Shown: positions 34,263 to 44,517, numbered from the stretch's first letter. The stretch: 64,000 bases of DNA from Berghia stephanieae (GCA_034508935.3 CM067444.1:84826283-84890282); one strand, 5' to 3'. The notes: generated from the letters alone by a model not told the origin. Numbers and translations: made by a program.

Positions 34263-34670
34263 ATGTGTCGCTCTATAAAGGTCGCCACTTGGTTTTTAAC
34301 CTTGGCACCATTAAGTGTTACCGGAAATGCCCAATCAAACATCGCGGATCATCCAAACAATAATTCCAACGTCAGCAACGTCAGTTCTGAATCCAGATCT
34401 TTGAATGGGGTGTCTCCTGATGGTTTTAAAATTCATTCGCATTATAAAGACGATGCATTTTATGTTAACAGTAGCTATGAAAAGCTTGGACATTTATATA
34501 GGGATTTATTCAAGCCGACTCGGTACAATCCAAGATTCCGCCCTGTGTATAATCAGAGTAAAACATTGACATTGGAAATGACGCTGAGATTGTTTTCTGT
34601 GATATCTATTGATGACGTGGACCAAAATATGGTTTGTGATTTTGTGATTGATCTGTTTTGGAAGGACGAG
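34263..34670 (+). CDS. channel exon 1: signal peptide and N-terminal ligand-binding part
   Basis: Start chosen at MCRSIKVATWFLTLAPLSVT because it opens a good signal peptide; an in-frame ATG 36 bases upstream is possible. Asn-Val-Ser, Asn-Val-Ser-Ser and Asn-Ser-Ser are potential glycosylation sites. It ends FVIDLFWKDE with donor GTAATC. Confidence 0.8.
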
Positions 34671-34695
34671 GTAATCATCATTATCTTTGTTATCG

Positions 34696-34737
<42 letters not shown>

Positions 34738-34829
34738 CATCATCATCATCTCATCATCATCCTATATCATCATCATTTTCATCATTATCATCATCAACAT
34801 CATCATCATCATTATCATCATCATCATCC

Positions 34830-34864
<35 letters not shown>

Positions 34865-37800
34865 TATGGTTACTTTAATTTTTCACCAGTTGATCACATG
34901 GGACATACATGAATACCGAGACATCTTCAGCCTCACGCCTGAGATAAATGACATCTGGACCCCTAATATTCTTGTTGTAAACTCTTTGGATAAAAAAGGT
35001 GCATTGGGTCAGTCTACTGACTCGTAAGTATTGTAATCTGTAGCTTGGCAATGGTGAGAAGAAGAAGAAGAAGAAGAAGAAGAAGAAGAAGAAGAAGAAG
35101 AAGAAGAAGAAGAAGAAGAAGAAGAAGAAGAAGAAGAAGAAGAAGAAGAAGAAGAAGAAGAAGAAGAAGAAGAGGAGGGGGAGAGAAGAAGAAGAAGAAG
35201 AAAGAAGGAGGAAGAGGAGAAGAGAAGAAGAAAGAAGACGAAGAAGAAGAAGAAGAAGAAGAAGAAGAAGAAGAAGAAGAAGAAGAAGAAGAAGAAAACG
35301 ACGGAGGAGGAGGAGGAAGAAGAAGATGAGAAGAAGAGAAAGAAAATGAAGAATTTGAGAGAGGGGAAGCCGGAGATGTAGTGGCAGCGTTGAAGCCAGA
35401 GCCTATTTGGAGGAAGAGAAGGAGGAGGAGGAGGACGAGGAGGAGGAGGATGAGGAGGAGGAGATGAGGAGGAGGAGGAGGAGGAGGAGGAGGAGGATGA
35501 GGAGGAGGAGGAGGAGGAGGAGAAGAAGAAGGAGGAGGGCAGGATAAGTATGAGTAGAAACGAGAATGAGAAGGATAGGAGATTAGGGTTGGGGTTGAAG
35601 ATGGATAAATAAGATTTAAACAACTGAGATAATCTCTAATTCGACTCATAGGTTTTTCCGCTAGAAATAGGAAAAAGTGTGTATTAAACAGTGCCAGACA
35701 AAGCAAAAAGAAAAATACAAGAAAAAAGTAAAATCCCAAAATGTCAGCCTGCGACTGGGCAGTAATTATTCAGTGTCAATTTTGCCATTGTAGACGATTG
35801 ATAATATCTATCAGTGTTATAATCAGTTGTTTTTTATATATTACCTTCATTCGTCTATAGGCCCCCAAAGGTTTATTCCAATGGAAAAGTGATTTGGGGC
35901 TTTGAGCTTCTAATGACAACTTCTTGCAATCTGGATCTGGATAAATATCCGTTTGATGAACAGACGTGCTTCATTGAGGTAATCAAATGTGGATTTTTCT
36001 CGTTGATTTCATACATTCTACCACAGTAATTGGTGAAATTCATGTCAGAATGTAGACGTGGTGACGTTCTAGCCTATTTTTTGCTTATATTTCAACGTTT
36101 CAATAACGTAAAAGAAGCAATCAATAATATTCAAAGGGACGTCCTACGTACAACGAGGAATGTCCGAAAAGAAATCAAAATCTTGTCATAACTCAAATAC
36201 TTTTGATTCACTTGAATCTCATATATGACAGAGAGTCACGCTTGAAGTACTTTTCACTGAAGTCTCCATTCAGATTTTATGCATTTTTCCAATATGAAAT
36301 AAAGTATTTAGATACCCACCTTAAAGAATTGTACTTCAATTTTTGAAAACCAATCTTTGAACTTCCTCAACATCTTTTTCTGCTTTGTACCTTTTACCCT
36401 CTAAATGGTATTGTAAAGGCTTAAACACCCAAAAGACAGACGGTATCAGATCCGAACTGTGGTAATCAAATATTCAAGAAGATTATATTTTTAATGTGCC
36501 TCGGCTACATTTTTCAAAGCAACCTCTTAATCTTAACTATCCTATGACACATTATTAATATCGAATTGTAAGCTTCAATTTATTAGACGAAGACAGATAC
36601 TGTGGACGTTTTGGGGTTTCCCCTTTATCAACAAAACATGATGAATGAAACACTACAGACGAATGAGATAATGTGATTGTGATAGTGACGTTGTTAAGGT
36701 GAATAAACACAAGCATTGATGAGACAGGAAATAGTATGTTCCTTTGTAAAGAAGCAACATTTTTATTATGACACATGACAACTTGAATACAGTTCTGATT
36801 ACTTTTGACGCTTTTGATCGACAATATTTGGGTTAATTTTCTACAGATGGTCGACCGTCTTTGAACCAAGAACACTACTGGTAATCCCGAGACTTAGACA
36901 TTGTATTCTCACCGTATGGCTCGGTTACTTCATGAAGGCTTGTAACAAAAAGTGAACAATACTCCGACTTTCTCCTTTGACCATTCTGTGATTGGAGTCG
37001 CCATTTTAAAAACAATTGTAGTCCTTCAGACCCATTAGGCCCATGGAGCCAGAGTTTATCCCGGTTTCTGTAGCATGAAACGGACAATAGCAATTGCCTG
37101 CTATGCTTTGGATAGGACGCTAGTCTATTGCAAAGTACTTTCCGTAACATCTAACAGATACCGCTACGCAATCAATTTTTTGGGTGGACAGTGAGGTCAG
37201 AAAAAAAATCTCGACTGCACCCGGGATCAAAATCGGTCCCTTTGCGTGTGAAGCGAGTGCTCTACCAACTGAGCTATCTGGACCATATCTTAAAAACAGT
37301 AGCATTCAATACTGCCTTCATTGGTGGTGCAGAAAGTTCACAACAACGAAGAAAGCTAAATTTCCTATGCTTATGTGTTTACAGAAAAAAAAAATTTATT
37401 TGTTCAAAAGTTACGTCCATGCATATTCTAGTTTCTTTTCGGACGGCCCGCGTATGTATCAAAATAACTCCTGATAAACCCTCAGTCGAGGAGATGACTT
37501 TCAAACCTGCCAGATCACACTCCGGTACCAAATGTCTTGGACGAATTGAAATCACCAGGGCATAACTGAACTGTTAATTAAAAATATTATGGACTGCTCT
37601 ATAAGATAAAAGCGACACGATTGATTATTTGATTTTAAAAAGGTAGCGTCTGCATGCTGTCACGTGAGAGAATGTAGAAACGGTGTCTATGTTCATTAGG
37701 TTATTATGATTGGTCATGTTGGGCATCGCTATCTGGCCGCCAAGTTGCCCAATTCATTTACGCATACCTCCAATCGTCATAATAGGATCAATTTTGATCG

Positions 37801-40353
37801 TTGATGGGTCAAACAATTTGTCTTGATCTATGTTACTTTCCATAATACAGTAGTATAACAAGTAAAACAGATGAGTGGCGTTCGTAATAGCCTTCATATC
37901 TTCGCAAATATGGCGGGTTCTCAACAAGTAAGATAAAAGAAAACACATATAATTTATCTTTAAACACACAAATAAGAGAAAAAAATCGTTATCATCTCTT
38001 CTTCTTCTTCTTCTTCTTCTTCTTCTTCTTCTTCTTCTTCTCTTCTTCTTCTTCTTCTTCTTCTTCTTCTTCTTCTTCTTCTTCTTTCTTCTTCTTTCAG
38101 CTTATCCCTCATTTTGCAGGGTTGCCATTATGAATGCAACATCTCCATGCATCTCGGTCATAGCATCCTCTTCCTCCAGACCCAGTTCTTTCATATCGCA
38201 CTTTACCCTACCCAACCATCTTGTCTTTGGGTGTCCCTTTTTCTCTTTCCCGCTAATTGTATATCAAATACTTTCCTTCCCAAGTACTCCCGTTCTCGTC
38301 TCTTCACATGTCCGAACCATTTTAGTCTATCTTCTCTTATCTTTATTGATACATTCTTCACTTCAGTTCACCTTCGAATTCGTTCATTTCTCACTTTCTC
38401 TTGTCAAGCCAAGTTACCATCTCAACATCCTCATTTCTGCCATCCCAACTTCATTACCTTGTTTCTTTGTTGTAGCTGCTGTATTTATTCCATACACCAT
38501 TGCTGGTCTTACAACATATTCTCTATTCAGCTTTGCGGAAATTCGTTTGTCACACCTAAATCCAGATACCTTCCTTCAATTATTCTAGCCTGCCTGGGTC
38601 CTCTTATTAACCTCCATCTCATTGCCCCCATATCATTGCACAGTTGTTCCTAAGTATTTGAATTGGTTTGTCTCATGCACATCCTCTTCTCTTATCGTTA
38701 TTGGTGGTCCTGCTCTCTGTTATCCGATGCACAAATACTCTGTCTTCGATCTGCTTACCCTTGATCCCCTTCTTTCCAACACCCGTCTCCAGCTTCTTTT
38801 CCGCCTCAGCTTTTGTATCATTCAGAAGTGCTACGTCATCCGCATACATCATGTTCCATGGTGCCTCACGCCATAATCATCTCTGTATAATTAAAAGAAA
38901 TAGAATCAGCAAAGATTAAAAATAACCTCCTCAGTAATCCTACATCTCAAACCGTTATTATATTACTTCAAGAAGACCCAGGTTTGAGAGTTTTTGCCAA
39001 GATGCGGGTTATTTAAATCGATCGATTTTTGAAGGACTAGTTTTAAATAAGAATTTTTCCAGAGTACGGCAGTTAACTGGTTAAATCAAATTATATTTCA
39101 ATTGAGATGCCGCATTGAGAACAATGACGATGGTATTCTTGAACTCTTACGTTTGTATTTTCGAATAAGTTTCCAGTGTGTGCCCTTGAAAGCGTGTATT
39201 GAGAACGAGCTCAAGATTTCAAGCACATGATTTCAAGAATACTTTTACCATACCTCTCCAATGACCTCACCCTTGTCATTTCTTATCAAAATTTCTTATT
39301 TAAAATCTTCATCGCTATCGTTGGTTCACAAATGACCTTAAGTATTATTATTTTGATCGAGATATCATTACGCGTCGAAATCTAATTTTAGTAAAACCGG
39401 ATGCGTACAGGAGAAAAATAAAAAATTTCCCTGAATTCTACGGGGTTATTTTCTTTACAAAAGATTATAGGGATGGCTCTCATATAATGTTTATAATTAA
39501 TTATGCTACAGTAAAATCGGGATTTCCCCAAAACGGAAGTGGCATATTAATGTTATTTTTCAAAATGCTTACTTTTTTTTAAAAGGCGTTTTCTCTCTAA
39601 ATTTAATTTTCTGAATATGCTTCACTCATACATAATACTGAATTGAGGTGGTGGATTACATATTTTATTCATTAATTATTTCAGTTTGTCAATGTACAAT
39701 ACACGAGAGAGGAGGTGGACATTGTGATAGCCCAAGACACGATAGACACGAGTTTCTTCACAAAAAATTATGGCTGGGAACTTCTGGAGACTACAGCAAA
39801 TGTTAACTATTTCCTGGCCGAGAACGAAAACTATCCTCGGGTAGTGGTTAGTGGTTCTAGTTTATGTATTGTGTCTTTTTCTTCATTGTACAATCTTACA
39901 TTTAGTGAGTCATGTTTATATCGAAGAGAACAAGATTATGATAAAACGAAATACATTTTTAAAAAGGATTATAAATGGAAATAGATGCTGCCTTCTTAGA
40001 TAGTTTTAATAGTTTAACAATATACATATATCGTCAACTGGGGCCACTTTGCCTTAAGGGATGACTTTGCATCTATAGATTTGGACATACTAGATTACAC
40101 CTAGGTGTGCAACAGTTGTTTTTTTTTTTTTTTGTTTGTTTTTTGGATGAAATATCGTCTTCTAATAAGGGAAATAACTGCAACAAGCCTGAGAATACTC
40201 AAAATGCTCCAAATCGGTTGAAGCAAAGTCACCCTGAGAGGGAAAGTCACCCCAGTTGACGGTATAAATGTTAGACTAATAAAATTATCTAAGAAGGCAG
40301 CATCTATTTCCATGTATAAATCTATATATAAATATATGTATATTTCCATGTAT

Positions 40354-40407
<54 letters not shown>

Positions 40408-42303
40408 GAATATAGGGATCCCGGTAAGACCGGTAATCAGAAGGTCTGAGGTTCGATCCCCAGTCGAGGCAGACAGATTTTTTGGATGGTGTGTTTTTCT
40501 TTCTTGCTTTGTCTGGTACCTTTCATACACACTTGTTCGTATCTTTATCTTACACCAGTGCTTGTTCCCTGGTTTTTCAATGAGTTTTTAATTGTGTTAT
40601 TTCCCATGGAGCCAGATCTTATCCCTGATTCTAGTGTGTGTAATGGACAATAGCAATTGCTTTCTACCATTTGGATAGTACATAGTCTATCGCAAAGTAC
40701 TTTCTGTCAAATCTAACAGTTCCGGCTACCCAATCACTGCTGGGTGGACAAGGGGGGGGGGGGGGAGATCAAAAAAATTATACTCCACCCAGGATCGATC
40801 TTGCTCCCTCATCTTGTGAAGCTAGTGCTCTACCAGCTGAGCATTGAGGCCCCCCTTAACGTTGTGATATGTCGCACTCATGTCCTGGCCAATGTTATTC
40901 ACGCAGGGCTATATTTGCTCATTCAGTGGAGGCCAGTAATAATAACTTTTGATAATATAACCAGAGAACTCTTTGATCTAAAGCTATTTGTAATTCGTTT
41001 TTTTTTTATTCACTTAATCTTTGCGACATCGGTTGTAGGGTCGGTTTTTGTTTTTAGTCTGACTTGTTTCATTTTTTTGGTTACCGTTGGGAGCCAAAGT
41101 AAACAATTATATATAGCAATATAGCTAATAATAATATAACACTTTGTACATCTGATACAATTGATTATTCATATTTTCACAACCACCTGGAGCTAATGTT
41201 AGAGATAAATACTGACTAAAAGCTTGATTGATTTCAGTTTATTCGTATTCAATAATATGCTACATCGGTTGCTATCACAAATTCTAACACATAATATTTC
41301 ATATTTTCTCCACCATTTTGGAAAAAAAAATATGATGATGAAGATGGCGATGACGATGACTATGATGATGATGATGAGGAGGAGGAGGAGGAGGAGGGCG
41401 CTCATCATCATCATCATCCTCATCATCATTATCATCATCATCGTCGTCGTCAGCAGCAGCAGCAGCAGAAAGCAGCAACGACATAATTAAAATTAACTTT
41501 TTCATCGTATACTCATGACCAATAAAGTTGAAGTTATTTCAAAGCACTTTTTACCTGTCAGTTTGTGAACAACATGTAAATGCATGATCAATCATTTTCT
41601 TTTCACTCTGTTCTTGTCGACTCTAAAACTTAAAAGAAGAACTTATTTCTTTGTGATCAATGCCATTGTCATACTACCGACAGTTGCCCCGCTTCTCCCT
41701 TAACTGTTTTGTTTTATCTTGTTACAGTTTACTCTAAAACTTAAAAGAAGACCATCTTTCTTCGTGATCAACGACATATTCCCGACAGTTGCTTTGTCTC
41801 TCCTCAATTGCTTTGTATTCATCGTACCTCTGGATTCGGGGAGAAGATAAGCTTTGGTAAGTTGATAGCTAAAGGCTAAAGGCTAAAGGCTTTTAAAAAT
41901 ATGATGAAGTTGGATTTGGACTCCAGAGTAATTAACAACAACAGATGCTATTAATTAATTTTGTTTAAATCTAACATCATTACATTTTAAAATAAATGCT
42001 CATTTTGCTGATACTTACTGCATAAATTTACATTTTCATCTTTACTTAAAGTATAAAATGAATTTGCTTTTACATTGCACAATATCTACGAGTACTAAAT
42101 GTTCTCATTACATTATTCAGAGGTCCAAAACTAACATACAACACTAAACATGTAGGACGAGGAAATGCGTTTGTAAAGGGTAATGCAATATTATAATTTC
42201 GACTGACAACACTGCTACGGTAAAGTACTGTTTTACGCCTAACTAGAGTTTGAAAATGTGAGTATAGACCTTTTTCAAGTGCTCAAATTTGCATCGCCAA
42301 TAG

Positions 42304-42363
<60 letters not shown>

Positions 42364-42415
42364 TTGAGTGAGTGAGAGAGATAGACAGAAAGAAAGAAAG
42401 AAAGAGAGAGAGAGT

Positions 42416-42466
<51 letters not shown>

Positions 42467-43813
42467 AGAGAATCAATCCAGGGACTTATTGTCCGAAATG
42501 CGAGTATCATACCGCTGATCTCAAAGCAGCACAAAAGCATGAGGTTTTATAGTGCAATATCTACCAAATGTTCTCAATGCTCTTTACAAAAGTCAAAAGC
42601 CAACAGCAATAATTAGCACGTAGAACGAGACATGGCGCTTGTAAGGCGCCATTGCAATTTTTTGTCAACAGAGACACAGTGGTCACGACCAAGCACTCAT
42701 TTTACACGTACATGAAAAAATAGGAGTAAAGAGCCTTCTCCAACCTATTGGGTAGAAGCTGAGAGTCATACAGCATGCACAAGACAAAAAAAAACCCCAC
42801 CTTCGTAAAAGTATCCTTGATTGAAACAACAAAAAGGAGGAAACATTATAAAAGATGCCACCAAAAGAATGCCTGCATTCCACAATGCCAGGAAATACTG
42901 GGTTTCCTCAATTCGCATCTTAACAGGACACGACAGAACTAAATCAAATGTGCGCACTTGGGAACAATGATGCTTGCCGGAAATGTCAGGCAGCGTCCAG
43001 GGCAGCGCAACAGGGCAAATGTGCACCAGAGGCAATGTCTCTTGCTTAAGGGGGGAGCGACACTGAAGGGTCATTTTTTTTTTATTTGATGAAATATCCT
43101 AAACTTCAGTACACAGTCATAATGTATATATTGGGAAGGACGATTGTAAAACTTGTAGCTGGTGCTCACAAAGGGTCCTCTGGGGAATACTCACAATGCC
43201 TTATCCACTTAACAATCTTGCTCTTCAATGTCAGCGTCCGAAACAGCCTCTGTTATTTTAAAAAAAAGATTAGCACTTTTATTACTCTCTCCTCCTGTTC
43301 CAAACCCCGTCCTTAAAGGTATATCGGTGTTGCTCGCTCTGGCAGTGTTTCTAAGCAACACGAGTACAAAACTTCCACACGCCACTGATGGGACCCCAGC
43401 ACTAACCAAGTACCTTGGAATTCTATTTGCAAACTCCATCATAGCTGTCATTATTACCATTATCAACTTTAGACTTCACAGATATGTTAATGATGTAAGG
43501 AAAACTGATTGTGTCGCAGTTACTCTAATTTTTCTTCTCCTTTTCACCAACCTCTCCTTCTCCGCCTCCTCGTCCTGCTCCTCCTCCTCTTCCTCCTCCT
43601 CCTCCTCCTCTCCTCCTCCTACTCCTCCTCCTCCTCCTCCTCCTCCTCCTCATTCTTCTTCTTTTCGTCATCCGCTTCCACCTCGTTCTCCTCGTTTTCG
43701 TCCTTCTCCCCCCTCCTCCTCGTCCTCCTCCTCATCATCATCATCATCACCATGCATCATCATATCATCATCATAATTATCATCATCATCATCACTGTAA
43801 TAGTCATAATCAC

Positions 43814-43844
<31 letters not shown>

Positions 43845-44291
43845 GATATCATCATCACTGTCGTCATCACCATCGTCATCACCGTAATCATCACCACCAT
43901 CATATCATCATCATCATCATCATCATATCATCATATCGTCACCATCATCAATATCATCATCACTGTCGTCATCATCACCATCATCACCATCATCACCGTA
44001 ATCATCACCGTCACCATAATCATCATGATGAAGACATATTCTCAATCAAATATTCAGCATTCCAAGGAGAACATCAACAACAAGCCACAGCCTACACCAG
44101 CTGCTTCAACGAATGTACAGCACGAAGACAATATCAACAAGATGGAAGAAAAGGACCCTTACTACACAAACAGTAGCTATATCACAATTCCTGAGCGAAT
44201 GCTGATGTACACAGAAATGTTAGGCTTCATATTGATTACAGGAACGTGGTGTGCCATCACAGCTTGGTTCTTTATACATGTTAACTCTTAG
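34263..44291 (+). CDS. Cys-loop ligand-gated ion channel subunit, seven exons, one frameshift
   Basis: A pentameric ligand-gated channel subunit of the plasma membrane. Exons 34263-34670, 34890-35023, 35861-35978, 39685-39846, 41728-41856, 43319-43494 and 44034-44291 encode about 461 aa. Order: signal peptide (MCRSIKVATWFLTLAPLSVT), ligand-binding domain with IWTPNILVVNS and the Cys loop (two Cys 13 residues apart around YPFDEQT), M1 (FPTVALSLLNCFVFIVPLDS), M2 (ISVLLALAVFLS), M3 (YLGILFANSIIAVIITIINF), a short loop and M4. There is no vicinal Cys pair in loop C, so it is a non-alpha-like subunit. The M1-M2 linker would read DSGEK, as in cation-selective nicotinic-type members, but one G is missing there and the frame stops. 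Pseudogene or assembly error cannot be told apart. Confidence 0.85.
34671..34889 (+). repeat. channel intron 1, almost wholly (ATC)n
   Basis: A 219-base intron whose body from 34695 to 34862 is ATC repeats. Only the donor side and the acceptor TTTTTCACCAG are unique. The copy A intron has the same make-up. Confidence 0.85.
34890..35023 (+). CDS. channel exon 2
   Basis: It encodes LITWDIHEYRDIFSLTPEIN then DIWTPNILVVNSLDKKGALG, including the W-x-P-x-I-x-x-x-N-S motif of Cys-loop receptors. It ends two bases into a codon; donor GTAAGT. Confidence 0.88.
35055..35550. repeat. (GAA)n / (GGA)n microsatellite in channel intron 2
   Basis: About 500 bases of purine-only triplet repeats, longer than its copy at 29508-29860. 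Apparent poly-Arg and poly-Ser frames are artefacts. Confidence 0.95.
35640..35757 (-). mobile_element. SINE-C copy, decayed
   Basis: GTATTAAACAGTGCCAGACA then AAGCAAAAAGAAAA, a poor match to the inverted form of GAGGTTCGATCTCCAGTCG near the end. Same family as 40415 and 45425. Confidence 0.45.
35861..35978 (+). CDS. channel exon 3: Cys loop
   Basis: It encodes PPKVYSNGKVIWGFELLMTT then SCNLDLDKYPFDEQTCFIE. The Cys-x13-Cys signature loop is complete. Confidence 0.93.
36150..36490 (-). mobile_element. Tc1/mariner-type transposase relic, 3' part
   Basis: The minus strand reads FWVFKPLQYHLEGKRYKAEK then DVEEVQ in one frame, and ISYWKNA and GDFSEKYFKR in another. These are the C-terminal blocks of mariner-type transposases, where a His-Leu-x-Gly block precedes a W-x-K-C-I block. 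The left border TTTCGGACATTCCTC (inverted) resembles a mariner end. Several frame breaks and stops. Confidence 0.65.
36556..36640. repeat. palindromic repeat M4, single arm
   Basis: AAGCTTCAATTTATTAGACG, then GACAGATACTGTGGACG and GGGTTTCCCCTTTATCAACA, as in 16537-16668. Confidence 0.6.
37018..37290 (-). mobile_element. SINE-B copy, full length
   Basis: The minus strand head is GATAGCTCAGTTGGTAGAGC with ACTCGCTTCACACGC and box B TTGATCCCGGG; the tail is CTCTGGCTCCATGGGCCTAA. It is the best full copy of the family. Confidence 0.85.
37998..38098. repeat. (TTC)n microsatellite at a LINE 3' end
   Basis: Near-perfect TTC repeats, equal to (GAA)n on the minus strand, directly follow the 3' end of the minus-strand LINE relic. 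This is consistent with a simple-repeat tail. Confidence 0.9.
38099..38905 (-). mobile_element. RTE-like LINE, 3' part of ORF2
   Basis: The minus strand reads MMYADDVALLNDTKAEAEKK, then TEYLCIG, NQFKYLGTTVQ, NREYVVRPAMVYGI and MRMLRWL in alternating frames. This is the YADD palm motif and thumb of a LINE reverse transcriptase with RTE-like spacing. Truncated 5' and broken by several stops. It sits in channel intron 3. Confidence 0.8.
38978..39087. mobile_element. foldback MITE family M3, half copy
   Basis: GAGAGTTTTTGCCAAGATGC through CAGAGTACGGCAGTTAACTG; a single arm like 32077-32190. Confidence 0.7.
39685..39846 (+). CDS. channel exon 4: end of ligand-binding domain
   Basis: Acceptor TATTTCAG, donor GTTAGT (weak). 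It encodes FVNVQYTREEVDIVIAQDTI, TSFFTKNYGWELLETTANVN and NYPRVV. There is no adjacent Cys pair. Confidence 0.85.
39971..40320. mobile_element. nested inverted repeat with a MITE core
   Basis: Outer arms: ATAAATGGAAATAGATGCTG (39971) against the inverted CAGCATCTATTTCCATGTAT (40299). Inner element about 40033-40264 with ends CGTCAACTGGGGCCACTTTG and inverted GTCACCCCAGTTGACGG, flanked by TATA. It lies in channel intron 4. Confidence 0.65.
40354..40406. repeat. (AT)n microsatellite
   Basis: About 50 bases of AT between the inverted repeat and a SINE-C copy. Confidence 0.9.
40415..40600 (+). mobile_element. SINE-C copy
   Basis: GACCGGTAATCAGAAGGTCT, box B GAGGTTCGATCCCCAGTCG, then TTTCTTGCTTTGTCTGGTAC and TTTCATACACAC. 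tRNA-like head with a short body. Confidence 0.7.
40605..40855 (-). mobile_element. SINE-B copy
   Basis: CCCATGGAGCCAGATCTTAT, GGACAATAGCAATTGC and CCCAATCACTGCTGGGTGG; a head on the minus strand with GCTCAGCTGGTAGAGCACTA. A poly-G run interrupts it. Confidence 0.8.
41332..41470. repeat. compound GAT / GAG / ATC / CAG triplet repeat
   Basis: GATGAT repeats pass into GAG repeats, then into ATC repeats (the inverse of GAT) and finally CAG repeats, so part of the tract can fold back on itself. It lies in channel intron 4. Confidence 0.85.
41612..41711 (+). pseudogene. decayed tandem copy of channel exon 5
   Basis: It encodes TLKLKRRTYFFVINAIVILP then TVAPLLP and a stop. It matches exon 5 (TLKLKRRPSFFVINDIFPTV) and lies 111 bases upstream of it, so this is a tandem duplication. 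The acceptor AG is lost (TTGTCG instead of TTACAG). Confidence 0.85.
41728..41856 (+). CDS. channel exon 5: M1, with one-base deletion
   Basis: It encodes FTLKLKRRPSFFVINDIFPT, VALSLLNCFVFIVPLDSG, then Arg-Arg-stop. With five instead of four G at 41838-41841 the end would read DSGEKISF and the phase would match exon 6. Acceptor TTACAG, donor GTAAGT. Confidence 0.88.
42100..42525 (-). mobile_element. SINE-A copy split by a (GA)n repeat
   Basis: Tail and core (ACTAAACATGTAGGACGAGG, CTGACAACACTGCTACGG) precede a GA tract (42310-42471), after which comes the head region CAATCCAGGGACTTATTGTC and GAGTATCATACC. Confidence 0.65.
42310..42471. repeat. (GA)n microsatellite
   Basis: About 160 bases of GA with a short interruption at 42362-42420. 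Confidence 0.95.
42553..42740 (-). mobile_element. SINE-A copy, 3' two thirds
   Basis: GCAATATCTACCAAATGTTC, AAGCCAACAGCAATAATTAG, TAGAACGAGACATGGCGCTT and GACCAAGCACTCATTTTACA, directly after the previous copy. Confidence 0.75.
43319..43494 (+). CDS. channel exon 6: M2 and M3
   Basis: Acceptor CTTAAAG, donor GTAAGG. It encodes ISVLLALAVFLSNTSTKLPH (pore-lining M2 and extracellular end) and KYLGILFANSIIAVIITIIN then FRLHRYVND. Confidence 0.9.
43559..44030. repeat. (TCC)n and (ATC)n repeats filling channel intron 6
   Basis: Nearly the whole 539-base intron is TCC/TTC then ATC/ACC triplets. Long poly-Ser and poly-Ile frames here are artefacts. Confidence 0.9.
44034..44291 (+). CDS. channel exon 7: cytoplasmic loop and M4
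   Basis: Acceptor GATGAAG at 44033, or ATATTCAG at 44057; both keep the frame. It encodes a hydrophilic loop (KENINNKPQPTPAAS) and the M4 helix MLGFILITGTWCAITAWFFI, ending HVNS and TAG. Confidence 0.8.
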   Translation, partial: TYSQSNIQHSKENINNKPQPTPAASTNVQHEDNINKMEEKDPYYTNSSYITIPERMLMYTEMLGFILITGTWCAITAWFFIHVNS

Positions 44292-44479
44292 AAAAAATGA
44301 TTTTTTAAAACAATTTTATATACCATTCAACCTTAATGTCCGCTTCAAAGTGAAATTACATCGAGGCAATCCAGATGGTACAAACTAAATTTATCGTCAA
44401 AAATGAAAATATGAGTGAAATGTGACATTAATTTTGTATTCTGATGGGAAAATATATAACTTGTAAAAAATGCAGCGGC

Positions 44480-44517
44480 ACCCCCCCCCCCCCCAAACCC
44501 CCCCCCCCCCCCCCCAA
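44480..44517. repeat. two poly-C tracts
   Basis: 14 and about 17 C separated by AAA. Confidence 0.9.

Larger units (their letters stand above)
30440..35567 (+). repeat. segmental duplication, copy B
   Basis: Counterpart of 23400-29880. It carries the signal-peptide exon of the channel and a SINE-A insertion at 33104 that copy A lacks, while copy A has extra DNA at 24000-25867. The last kilobase is nearly identical to copy A although the preceding 4 kb are clearly diverged. Confidence 0.8.

Noticed and set aside
41224-41505. Small acidic or basic frames around the GAT/GAG/ATC tract
   Set aside because: Triplet repeat artefacts in a channel intron.
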